Shown here in pieces: positions 21,201-33,400 of a DNA stretch of 64,000 nt. The notes under the pieces were generated by a model that searched no databases, was not told the origin of the DNA, and worked only from the letters and a program-made list of their open reading frames with translations. Origin of the DNA: Beroe forskalii. Its lineage: Eukaryota > Ctenophora > Nuda > Beroida > Beroidae. Positions within the stretch are counted from its first letter, which is position 1, and the number at the start of each line of letters is the position of its first letter. The stretch covers positions 682,001 through 746,000 of the forward strand of contig WFMF01000051.1 of assembly GCA_011033025.1 (NCBI GenBank), given 5' to 3'. Both the position numbers and the translations under genes were made by a program.

Positions 21201-23763
21201 TCTGGTAACCAACACCCTGCAGCTGGGACAGTGTCTGCACTTTAGGGCGCAGACAGCAAGATCAGTGTACAGACAGTGCGGTATTGAAGGGTTTAGTAAC
21301 GAGTAAGAATTGCTAACCGGGATATAACACACGAAGGCCGAAGGCCCGAGTGTGTTATATCGCATTAAGAACCGAGGCCGAAGGCCGAGGTTTTTATTGC
21401 AGAGGTTTGCAATTTTTACGAGTTATTAAACTGAATTATGCACCGTAATTACTCGTAAAAAAGGGGATAATTTCAAACACAAGGAAATGTTTTAATATAT
21501 GATATGAAGCTACAACTGGGTCGACTGTGCGAAATAAATTATTACGCACTGTTCCACTGCACCATAATAAATTATTATGACCTACAGTGCGTAATAAATC
21601 CTGGTTTTGGCACTTCAGTGCGTAATAATTTATTGCGCACGGTACCCTGGTGCCTATAGGGTTTTTGAATACATAGCAAAAACATGCCTGGAAGGTGCAT
21701 AATATGATGTAGGAAATACGCTGAAATTTACTGTGATTTTTATTTGAAAAGGGATCGTTCACATATTACGTAATCACCTAAGGGGAGGGAGGGAGTTTTC
21801 AAATGATTACATTTGATTGCAGGGAGGGGGGAGGGGGTTTGGTGGTTGATTACGTAATCAAAATTTACACTTTTTTACACAATTTTTGACATTTTTGCCA
21901 CAAATTCTCGATATTTTGAGCAAAATTTTCAGAAAACCAACTCAAAAGCACTATTTTTCAGCACCATTTTTAAAAAACTTACCTCAATATTTTCATAAAT
22001 TTTTCCAAAGTTGGAACATAATCAATTTTAAAGTATTTACACTGTCCATTTTCTTCATTTTCTACTCAAAAAGGTGGGGGGGGGTTAAGCCATGATTACG
22101 TAATGTTCTCCTCAAGAGAGGGGGGTTGGCCTTTGATTACGTTTGATTACGAGGGGGGTTGAAAATGGCCAAAAACTTACATAATATGTGAACGATCCCA
22201 AACTTAAATGTACCCACATCAATCGGTATCTCCGTGATAGGTATCTCGTCTTCCTTCGATATCCGTTTTATCACATCCTTGATATCATCAATAACGGGAA
22301 GAAACAAATCTTCCTCCTCCTCCTCCTCCTCCTCTTCTTCTACCACAGGTTCTTTCTTATCCTGTCAAGGAGATTAAAATACATGTACATTGTACAGCAG
22401 ACAGTTTCATCACAAGTTGTCATTGTTTGTTTTTGGAATTGCTTCGTTTGAGTAATAATATAAAGTTCAATGCAAGTTACAATGTGTTATGGTATTTACA
22501 TTTTCAGCTTCAGCAGATGCTTTGTTTTTCTTCTTCTTAGCTGGTTTCTGTGGTGATTCTGAAATTTCAGCTGAAGTAAAGCCACAGTGTAACTTGACAA
22601 AAGACTATCTTTAGATAAGAAAAATACAACGTTGTAATTTATAATTCTAGAATTGCCAATTTGTTGTGTCAGGACAAAAAGCATTTCACTGAGAAAAATA
22701 ATCTATTTTGGGTGCAATTTTACTTCAGTGGCGGGTGAGGGTCAGCCTATTAATTATGCATACACGCAAGTACCTGAGTGTTTCTGTGTTTTGACCATGT
22801 CGTCAATAGCCCTCTGCTCTCTCTGCTCCTCCTCGAGTTTGCTGAGTCTCATGGCGGACTCCAGCTCCTCCTGGAACTGCTCCTCCTCAGTAAGAGCTGG
22901 GGCTGGCGGTGCTGAGGGCTCAGCTTCTTCTTCAGCAGCCCCTGCAGCCTCAGCAGCTGCCTGCGAGGGGTGGTCATGTGAATCCAGCCATTTTCAATGT
23001 TGTGTGTACCATAATATAATACCTTCATTAACAAACTTCAGGGAAATAAAATTTCGTGCAACAAGTCACAGTCTGCAAATATAATCAGGGATGGCCCGTT
23101 CTTTCAGTGGTTCTAGACTACTTTGTATCAGGAAGTTCGTCTAACCGTATCAGATGCATATTGGTGAAATGTGTCAAAGTCTTGAGGATGTAAACCAAAC
23201 TTTTAAACTTTAAGGTTAAATGTTTGGTTCACATACTGGGGTCTGTGTTACACTCACAGTTGTTGGCTACAGCAGCTCACCTGCTTCTTTTTCCTGGCTC
23301 GCCGTTTAGCGTTTTTACTGAGTCCCTGGCCCTGCCCCGGCTGAGTGGTGATGATGTTTTGGGAGGGAGCTGCACTCATCCCTACTACTGAAGTATTGGA
23401 GGCTGGGGTTGAGAGTTTCGAGGGCTTCTTCTTAGAGACTGCTGCAGCTGCTGAAATAACACTGAATGAATGCCGAGTACTTAGCAAAGTTATGCAAAAA
23501 TTATATTTGAAAATTAATAAGCCCAGATAAAAGCAAAACGACAAACAAAGGTATATCTACCAAGCAATGTTTGAGCTTTCGCAAAAAAGGCAAAACCCAT
23601 CAATTACCGTCACAGTTAATAGAAAAGACTGACGCTGTTTGGCTGCTTTCTTGGGCTTCTTCCATGCCTTCTCATCGTCTTCACTGTCGCTGATATTCAA
23701 GAATCCAAACTTATTGGAAACGTTGAAGGCTTTGATGTCATCGTTTGTGATGATGGCTGCCAT
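18295..23763 (-). CDS. GKAP1: GKAP1-like coiled-coil protein (G kinase-anchoring protein family)
   Basis: Nine exons are proposed: 23763-23634, 23450-23281, 22960-22774, 22570-22500, 22361-22214, 19314-19213, 19033-18970, 18795-18725, and a last exon from 18508 to a stop at about 18295. Reading phases match at every junction except exon 5 to 6, so one exon is probably missing or unseen. The product begins near MAAIITNDD (good Kozak context), then NKFGFLNISDSEDDE, a Lys-rich block (SKNAKRRARKKKQ) and FQEELESAMRLSKLEEEQ, matching the GKAP1 plan of N-terminal SRFALL..DSDSE, basic block and LEKALLLSKLE helix. A poly-Glu tract and C-terminal coiled-coil segments (NNQLLRKRALELQE, IEELLEELEKEK) follow. 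GKAP1 is a cytoplasmic/Golgi adaptor for cGMP kinase. The exact 3' end is uncertain; a donor in exon 9 (AGAAG/GTACTG) could lead to another exon. Confidence 0.55.
19985..21306 (+). CDS. PQ-loop (SLC66/MPDU1-type) multi-pass membrane protein nested in an intron
   Basis: Four exons, 19985-20042, 20277-20403, 20665-20881 and 21055-21306, join in phase to give 217 aa, the size of SLC66A3. Two PQ-loop-like repeats are visible: residues about 22-55 (FHQLYRVVSTGCTTGLL) and about 135-165 (IYQLYSNHVQGSCGMIS), each followed by hydrophobic helices. The canonical Pro-Gln is degenerate (HQ, YQ). About six or seven transmembrane segments can be drawn. PQ-loop proteins move amino acids or lipid-linked sugars across endomembranes; the substrate here is unknown. 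The gene lies on the opposite strand inside the large intron of the GKAP1-like gene. Its last codons and stop overlap the start of an inverted repeat (21285-21715), so the C-terminus may be repeat-derived. Confidence 0.6.
21285..21715 (+). repeat. Inverted-repeat partner with GGCCTTCGGCC hairpins
   Basis: It is highly similar, inverted, to 24918-25345. It contains two strong hairpins: ATATAACACAC...GTGTGTTATAT enclosing GAAGGCCGAAGGCC at 21324-21362, and AACCGAGGCC...GGCCGAGGTT at about 21369-21393. Further on it has several NCAGTGCGTAATAATTTATT-like repeats. No protein is supported. Confidence 0.75.
21751..22199. mobile_element. MITE with GGGATCGTTCACATATTACG termini
   Basis: The ends GGGATCGTTCACATATTA and TAATATGTGAACGATCCC are exact inverted repeats. 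The subterminal parts contain GATTACGTAAT motifs and G-rich tracts, and the element is 449 bp with no ORF. The flanks share only AA, so the TSD is unclear. It lies just 3' of exon 5 of the GKAP1-like gene, 14 bp from the splice donor. Confidence 0.8.
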
Positions 23764-24420
23764 GGTAATCACTTAATCAGGCTAAACTCAGGATAATATC
23801 GTTATATTATTGATTATTGGCAGAGTACAACAAGTTAGTCAGAGAGAATAATTATAGAGTTTAACTTTAAGGTTGATACTGAATTCATGACGTTACGAAA
23901 CATTAAGATTTCTTGAAGTTCTATAAGGTAGCTGAGGGAAATGAATTCATAGTAAGAAAATTTTGGTGCCTCCTTTGACGAAGAGCACATATAAATCATG
24001 ATTTATTGAAGTAAGGATGCAATGAAACATAAATATCAGTCAAAATTAGTGAAAGAATTAAAATAAAGTTATTATTTAATGTGTCCTCATCACTAGGACC
24101 ATAATTTTAAGTTGCTGACTTAAACTAGATAATATCAAAATGGCATTAATAGTTTTCAAATTTCTGATAAACTGTTCTTTTTTTCATAGATCATGGTCAA
24201 TGATTTCTCCAATGTTCATCCATCACGATAATAGAGCAATAGCAGTAAAAAAATATTTACAAATTCAATTTAATCAAAAGCAATTGACCGAATAGAATTG
24301 TTTCCTCGTGGCTTATTAACTCAGGGATGATCATCATATTAGGTTTCATGATTCATATAGTGCTGAGGTAGGTATCAGACTACAGTATGAACACAGAAAT
24401 CACCTCTGGAGAGGACAGTG
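23764..24420. other. Short intergenic region between GKAP1-like and RHBDD1-like genes
   Basis: It is AT-rich, with no ORF or repeat recognised. It must hold the GKAP1-like promoter and the 3' end of the RHBDD1-like transcript, since both genes are on the minus strand. Confidence 0.5.
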
Positions 24421-27400
24421 CTACTGAAAGTGCATCACCCTCCTTCTCCTGATCTCATCGGCGTCTAGTGGAAGGTTGGGCGGCTGAAATCCTGACAAAT
24501 CTTCATCGTGTGTTGGTTCTGGAGGGGGAGCAGAGGGTTCAGCTCTAGGCAGGTCAGGGTACAGTCTGTTGGAGCTAGGGGCATACCCTCTGGGCCCCGC
24601 GGTATAGTCCGTAGGGCGTGCAGTGTACCCAGTAGGGCCTGCATTGTACCCAGTAGGGCCTCTATTATCATCTTGAAGACTCCGTCTGATGGCTTCTTGA
24701 ACCTCTGCATCTTCTGGGCTGCCAGGGTGCAATAAAGGAATTAAAAGAAAACTTTCAAAAAAGAAAATATTGACAGAAAAGTTCATAACTGAAATTTTGG
24801 ATAGTAAAAAAAGGGCATTTTAACAGCAACAAGAATTGCGCCTGCAGGCTCGGTTCTTATTTTCCACCATTCCCGTATGCAGGCGCTTAGTTTCCCTCCC
24901 CGTCATAAGAAAAGAAGAATTATGCACCTTCCAGGCATGTTTTTGCTATGTATTCAAAAACCCTATAGGCACCAGGGTACCGTGTGCAATCAATTATTAC
25001 GCACTGAAGTGCCAAAATCAGATTTTATTACGCACTTTAGATAATAATAATTTATTATGGTGCAGTGGAACAGTGCATGATAATTTATTTCGCACGGTCG
25101 ACCCAGTTGTAGCTTCATATCATAGATTAAAACATTTCCTTGTGTTTGAAATAATCCCCTTTTTTACGAGTAATTACGGTGCATATTTCAGTTTAATAAC
25201 TCGTCAAAATTGCAAACCTCAGCAATAAGAACCTCGGCCTTCGGCCTCGGTTCTTAATGCGATATAACACACTTGGGCCTTCGGCCCTCGTGTGTTATAT
25301 CCCGGTTAGCAATTTCTACTCGTTACTAAACCCTTCATTTATCCCTCGAGGATAAATTTAAGTTCCTGGCAAGGTACGCGTACGCGCATAACTTTGTGGA
25401 GGTTTCACGTGTGATCATCAGTTTAATTACGCCGCGCATGTTTCGTAGGTTCGTTGTTGTTTTAGATTTCGTGTGAAGATCTTATTTCATTTTAATATGT
25501 AAGTTTTGTTACGTTAGGAGCCAGACGACTCCTCGTACACGTTTTCCTACTTCGCTACTTATGATTACGCTGCCTCTTTGATCTTCTGATATGATAAATG
25601 GTAAAAAAACGGTTTTTACTCCGAGATGATCACTGATTATAATATTGCATTTTGTTCAACATATTTCTTTGATTTATTTCAGTTGCTAGTTGACGATTCA
25701 TTTCAGTTGCTAGTCCCATAACTCTGTCAAATTGCATCAATTGCTTTAGCTCTTTAATGTCGTAGCAATTGGATTATCATTTCCCGAAAAGCTGAAATAG
25801 TTGTTGCCTACTTTTTTGTTCGAAATGCCAGTAATAAAGACGTTAGAAATGAGTTTGTAAGTAAATCATAATTAAGTCTACTCCTCGGCCTGATGTTCTA
25901 TTCATCTACAGGGCACAGGAGTGAATTACTGATATTCTGATAATCGCCTTTCAGGCAGCTGATTACTCTGGGCTAAATCAGTCGATCAGTGTCGAGTACC
26001 TGTCAGCGCGAAAGTTTAAGAATCATGAATTATGAAAATTGGTGAGGACGGACATCGGCCATCATGCGCGCGCGCACGTGCAACACGAATACTGCCTCCT
26101 GATTGGTTGTTAGCATGGTTACCACAGTATAGGTAGTATGTACAAATTTTCCGGGCATTTTCAGAATCCAGAATTTATCCATTGCCAACCCTCCTCATTG
26201 CCTTTTTGTATTCACAAAAAGGCCAATGGGGAGGGAAAAAATAGTAAAATTTAGTTTAGAAAATTTTGTATCTTTGGACAGTACAGCCAAACTTAAATTA
26301 GGGTCTAAGCCATAATTATGTTTTAAGGAATGAACATATTATCACCATGAGCATGAATAACAATTTTTTTCAATAATCGTTTTTAAAGAACACATATTGC
26401 TGAATGCATGCTGAAGACGCCAAGAAAGACAGGGAACGTTAATAAAATGTTTCTCATTTTTTATCTGGTGACATGTTCCCTTAACTTGATCTAACAAAGG
26501 CTCTCCACAACTCCCAAAGTCTCCGTGTCAACTTCTTGTAAATCTCGCTGTAAAACACTGGATTCAGCAGACTATTGAGAGGGATGAATATCAAGGCAAA
26601 CAACTCAAACACCAAAGGAGGAGGCTCCCTGTCCAGGCATTCAAATAATAGTATTGTAAAAATAAATGGTATCCAGCAAAGAAGCTCAGATCCAATCATG
26701 AGAATTATTTTCCACTTCAATGAAGATATTCTTTGAACTCTTTTTCCCATTTTCGCGTTTCCATTGCCAGGTGCCAAAGCCAAACTTTTCTTTGTTTTGT
26801 TTTGTTCGATTAGAATACTTGTATAAGTCGCGATAACAGAACCTAATATCAGAGTTAAAGATGCACAGAAAGATAGTTTGTAGATTTTATAGGAACCTCG
26901 AGTCTTAAAGATGTTGTGTATGCACAGGCCAGTGTTTCCATAGTATCCGATTTCTTCAATATCAAAGATGTCTGATTGATTGATTGAAAGCCCCCGTGGG
27001 GGATTGCCGCTTTTACGGGCGAAAAAACAAATCATATAATTAAACTTTATTGAATTGAAAAATAACACACATAATACAAATTAAAAATTCCCCCGCTGGT
27101 CATAGTCGTGGTTAATGTAGGAGTGTAGGTACCTACAACCTGCAAAACTTTCATTTATGAATATTCCGGCTGGATTTCCTAAGGCCGGCTATGTTATAAA
27201 GGGGAAAATTACAACTTTGCCATTCAGTTGGTTCGCCTTCATTCTGAATTTTTAACAGATTACCTTTAACATGATTTTTGTAAGACTTAGTGGTCAGGAA
27301 ACTAACAGGGGGTAGAGAGTCTTCAATATCACAACTTAGGAAAAGAAGAGGACCTTTGAAAAAAAGAGACCTTCTATAAAAATGGTTATCATAGGATTTT

Positions 27401-30400
27401 AACCAATTTTCGCAAGAGACGTGTGTTGAACCTGGAATGGGGCTATCTTTTGAGAGAGTAGAGGCAACTGATTTGGGAATTTCAGAAGGAAAGTGTCGGA
27501 CTTTGCGCAGAAATAGGAATGCATTGAGTGCTACGATTCCATGAATTGTCAAAATTCCGAAGTCAGCGAAATGGGGTTTGGTATGGCCGGGGATTTCTCC
27601 ATCCCTGTATCTATAGTTTATAAAACCGGGAACAACAGCTCGTAGTCCTTTCTTTTGTTTCCTAAAGAGAGTATCGATATTTGATTTGGCCGAAAAGCCC
27701 CATACCAGAGAGCAAAAGTTTAGATGAGACTGGACAAAGCTATGATATATTTGTAGCCTAGCTGTAAGGGGTAGGTATTTTTTAATTTTATACATGACTC
27801 CCACATAACGGGACATTTTGCTAGCAATAGTTTGTACATGCTTTGACCAATTTAACGACTCGTCAATAACTACACCGAGAAAGCGGGCTTCTTTTACAAA
27901 TTTAATGGGTGTTTTAGAAATTATTAGCGGCGAAGGTAGTTGTAAATTTTTGGATCTGGAGAAGATCATATACTTTGTTTTCTTAAGATTTAATACAAGT
28001 CCATTAGACTCTACCCACTGAACAAGGCTCGAGACAAGCCTGTTTAGCTGATCATTAATCGATTCTATTGTATCTGCAGTAAGTATAATGTTGGCATCGT
28101 CAGCATATAGTATAAACCTGGCAAAGTCTGCAACCTCGGGTATATCATTTATATATACTATAAATAGGAGAGGTCCTAGAATGCTTCCTTGTGGTACTCC
28201 GTATCTAACATCCCTTAAATCAGAATTTCCACCGTTGACAGAGACAAATTGTTTTCTGCCGCTGAGATATGACTCAATCCACTTGAGAGGGGTTCCACGG
28301 ACGCCATAATGGGATAATTTATCAAGTAGTTTGGAGTGCTCCACTAGATCAAATGCTTTGGAAAAGTCTATGAGCAGTAGGAGAGATTTGGCGTTTAGAG
28401 AGCGATTCAAGTATTATGTTTTGGGCACTTAGAAGGGCATGTTCACAGGATCGACCTGGGCGAAATCCATATTGCATCTCGTTTAGTGAGCAGTTTGAAT
28501 CTAAGAAATTAAGCAAACGGTTATGCATAAGTTTTTCAAAATTTTGGAGAAAGAGGAAAGCAAGGAAATTGGCCTGTAATTAGATACACTAGATTTTGAG
28601 CCCTCTTTGTGGATTGGAATCACTCTCGCGGTTTTCATTTGCTCAGGAAAAACACCTTCCTGGAAAGATTTGTTAACAATCAAAGCAAGTACATCTGTAA
28701 ATTTATGTGAATTATTCGCAATTTTCAATGCATCTATCTTTAAGTCTCTGGTAGCCTTGTTCTTGAAACCGTTTATTGTTTTATGTATATCGGCTGCGCG
28801 AACTGATTCAAGATACATAGAACGACTGACAGAACCCTTGAGAAATTGCTGATGATTAAGCGCTGTATTATTCATGTTGCTCTTCAGATCAGATGCTATG
28901 TTAGAAAAATAGTCATTGAAAGAGTTGGCCATATCATTAGGTATGTTAATCGTGTCGCCCTTTTTGTTGATAAGCTTGTTGATATGCGTTGTTTTATTAT
29001 TACGGTTTAAAAGACTGTTGATCATTTGCCATTGCTTTCTGGAGTTATCCCTATGCTTATCGAAAAAATCCTTGCAATATTTGATTTTAGCTAGTTCGAT
29101 ATGCTTGTCGCAGAAGACTTTCAATCTATCGTATGTTCTCTTATTAATGGAAGATGGCCTCTTAACAAAATCGTGGTAAGCGTTCTGTCTGCGCGCGCAG
29201 GCATCTTCAAGCCATGGCAAAATCCATGGTTTAGGGTTCTGCCTTTCGTTAGTACGTCGCACTCGCTTAGATTTAATGGGGTAAGCAGAATTATAGTGTT
29301 GAGTGTATATGGCTTCGAATTTGTTGTATGCCGTTTGGGTGTCCATGTCAGATGTTATTGCCTCCCACTTTTCGTTACTAATTAACTTATCAAATGCCTC
29401 GTTATTGGCTTCGTTGAATAATCGAGAGTCAGAATTCTTGTCTGAACAAGAAGTCAGACTCTTGATTCTACCTATAGCCGTGCTAGTTCCGAGCGAGCAT
29501 GTGGTGTGTGTGGCGAGATGATCGGATAGATCAGTGGTAAATATATTACAGCTCAGTGTCCTATCAATATTGCTCGTATAAACATGGTCAATGAGGGTGG
29601 CAGAATGGTCAGTTATTCTGGTTGGGCGCGATACAATCTGAGCGAAACCATGATTATGGGCTGTATCAACCAAGTTTTGGCAGTTAACGTCGTCATCATG
29701 TTTAATTAGATCTTGATTAAAATCTCCAGCAATGAACTTGATTTTGTTAGCAAATCGTGTAGCATTCAAAGACTTAAGAATATTATCGTACAACTTATTG
29801 AAATTATCAGCATTTTTGGAAGGTGATCGGTAGACATTACCTAGTATGACAGTTCTGGGTTGGCCTTTACATTCAAGAATTTTAACGAACTGAAATTCGC
29901 CACTCCCACTATAATCGCTTTCTGATGTATCATACGGTGTAAAAAGGTTTAATATTTTCTTCGTCACATATTCTTGTGTTAACGTAAATAGCTAGTCCTC
30001 CTCCTTTCCCTGACTTACGAATAGGATCTTGGATAACTGGTAAGTGAAAACCTGGAATTTTCAAATCATTAAGTCCGTTAGGAAGCGCAGTTGTAACACA
30101 GTTGGTTTCGTTCAAAAGGAGCACGTCAAACTTTTCGAAAAAAGTGATTTCTTCGCGCATTCTCTCAACCTTATTTGACAAGGAGCGGATGTTAAGTGAA
30201 AAAATACTTAGTTCGGTATCCCTACTGAGTGATACTACGGACGGTTGTTTGTAACTACATTTGACAAGCAGTTCTGCCACCTCGTTGAAGGCCTGGTTAA
30301 TGTTTTGCTCGTCGTCTAAAACATTTCCTATTCTCTGTGTAAGATGAGAGCTACAATAAGGGTTGTAGATTTTGTTATTGTTCAAATTCGGATCTCCTAG

Positions 30401-33400
30401 CAGTTCATAAGTACAGGCATGGAACCCTGGAATGATTTCCTCGCAGCATCTAGTGCACCCTAGTCTGTTATTCCAGCATTTAGCATGTACCTGGTTGAGA
30501 CAGAAGTCACATGTGCGGACATTCCTTATTGAATACGAGTAACCTGTACAAGCAAAACATTTAACCTTGAATTTTTCAATAGCATTACCTGTCTGTCTTT
30601 TTGATCGCTTAGGTGCCGAGCAACCATTTACTGGCAAAATTTTAGCAATACATTCCCCACACGTCCATGGGATCCTAAGGTAAGTGATATGAATAGCATC
30701 TGCTTTGGTGAGTTTTTCACACGATAGGTGCATTAATCTGTCACACACCGTACATGTAAGCCTTGGTTGTGTTTTGGGGATTTTAATTGTACATTTTTCG
30801 CATTTCGGTCGTCTTATGGTAGAATTTACCATAAAAAATTTATGGGTGTAATAAAGCGATATTAAAATATTAATCAAACGGTTGAATGCACTCACAAATC
30901 AGCACTGCGTCAAGAACTATTAAGTCCTGCGTGACACTCAGTCGCTGATCAGGAATACTCTTTAATCAGATTAGTAATCGAGCGTAAATCTAGTTCAGAG
31001 AAATAGTGTAACTTTATTTATATTAACGTGTGTCGAACCGATATCAATATTCACAGCCACCGAGTGACACAAATTAGAGCACTCATATTAACATACTGTA
31101 GATAATATGTCGTGACATATCGCGTACTATGGTAAAGATTTCATTTGTCTAGCTGTGTACTTAATTATTTCATTATATACTAGCTCATAAGTTACTAAAA
31201 TAGACGCTGAACAAAGTATGAATATTAGCCTGTCATTACGCTTGTAATCTTACCTACTACCAACACAAAGAAAATTCATGTAATTATAGATTAAGCTGTT
31301 AATGCTGAGGGATAATCAGTATGTGGGAAAGTGGCAGTGAAAACTAAGATATCAATAATTATCCTACGCGTGTGGGTGTAGACACAAGACGGGTTATTCC
31401 AAGCTCAGATCAATATTTGCAATTCGTTGTGTGATTCGCAGCACTCCATGCATTGTGAGGCAAGCGGGTCGCATAACTTTCGAAGTTAAATTTGACCTTA
31501 ATTATTAACCTGCTGTTTCACTGCGTACCTGTTTGTTGTGAGTAAGGGGAAGAGGGCGGAAAATAGACGGGTATGCCGACGAGCAGCTGGGGAATCAGTA
31601 ACTTGTTTAAAAATGCTTAAACTGCGTAAAGAATCTATCAAACTCATAAACATGTGCTCAACATGCTTATCATGCTTATCTGTGATCAAAAACGATTAAG
31701 AGTGCTTGTAATGCTTTGAAAATTGTTAACAATGCTAAAAGATTTTTTAAATGCTAAGAAAGATGCTTAAAAATGCTTTCAGGTGCTTCAAATGCATATA
31801 AAATGCTTGAATGCATAATAGCCATGCTTCTCAACAGTAAAGTGTAGATATTATAGGTGCTTAAAAATTGCTTAGGGGGACTTCAAGTGTTTTAAAGTGC
31901 TTAATACATTACACTTAAATTTATAGTCATGCTTTTGGGTGCACACATTTTTTCCCTCCCCATTGGCCTTTTTGTAAAACAAAAAGGCAAATGAGAGGGT
32001 TGGCAGAGATCGCGGTTTGGGAAGGTGAGAAATAGGATATGTGTACCTATATGAGGTCCAGGTTTGCAATACAACTACTGTAATTTCTGGAAAGTGCCCG
32101 GATTGCTCCTTTATAATATCAGTCGCGAAAATGTCCCATGTCCGTCCGGTGTCCCACCCCCCCGAAATCACGAAATTCTTAATTTTGAAGGCTTGAAGCT
32201 GTCGATTGTCGAAAATGTATATTATGGTCTGAATAGGCCCATCCGTGCCACGTGCTCAAACTCTCCTAAATTACGACTCATTCTAAATTAAAGGGCTGAT
32301 GAAGATTTTGTGTGTCTTAAAATCTTAGGAGCGACTCGGGCTATGGGTTGGTTCTGTACTTAGTTTAGTGCCAAACTTCATAACTATTCGACTCTATACT
32401 AAATTCAACTAAGTTCGAGAAATACTATGGTCGATGTGAAAGACGAATATTGCTTTTCGGAACAAGCGACAGCATTGAAACAGAAAACGAAAGCATGAAA
32501 TTTGAAAGTGGGAAATTTCAAATCAGCCAATAACTAATTGACTAGAAAATTTCCCAGATGGCAAAGTGCAAAGGTGATTTGAGGCTTAATGAAGCTGCTT
32601 CGTATAAAAATTCAGGAAAATACAGCGCGTAAATGACCAGTGACACAATCTGATGCGAAACGTAAACCAATAGAACAAAATGGCGCGAAATCTACAACGA
32701 ACTGAGTACAACAACTTGGTAGGTACGAACGCGCGCGCAAGAATTTTAGAAAAAATGGCACGTGCCAATGCATGTTCTCGGTGGTCGCGCGCAGCAGTGG
32801 AGCAACATTTATACTCTGACTGCGAACGACTGCGTGTTGTATCATGATGCAAAGGTGACATCAAGCACCGTGGGGGAGGGAAATTAAGCGCCTGCATACG
32901 GGAACAATGGTCTAACAAGAATTGTGCCGGCAGGCGCAATTCTTGTTACATTGGATATAAAATTTCCGTTGTTGGTAAATTTCATGATGACAGACAATAT
33001 TCAAACATTATGTAGACATTTATATTTTAGACTTCATCGCACGTTCCAATCAATAAAACGTTGTCTCAGGGGCCATTTAAAGTCTCTCAAACGACCAGTA
33101 GGCCGTCTTCCATTAGTCAAACAAGAAGTGTACTCCACAGCCAATACCAGATGATCAGTAACTAACTTTCTCGCTTGCCACGTAATGTGGATACCTCTGC
33201 GGTCTTCTTTATCAATTACTCCCTCCAGACGCTCACTGATTCTATCGTTCAGTAGAATGGAATGTGAGTCAAAGAAAGCTAGGTTACGTATGCTCTGAGC
33301 TAGTTCGTACATGTAAGCGTTAAACTCATTGATTTCATGGTTCAACCAATCATACTTGGTATGTGCGTGTAGAACGCTATTAAACATGAATTTTGTTCTG

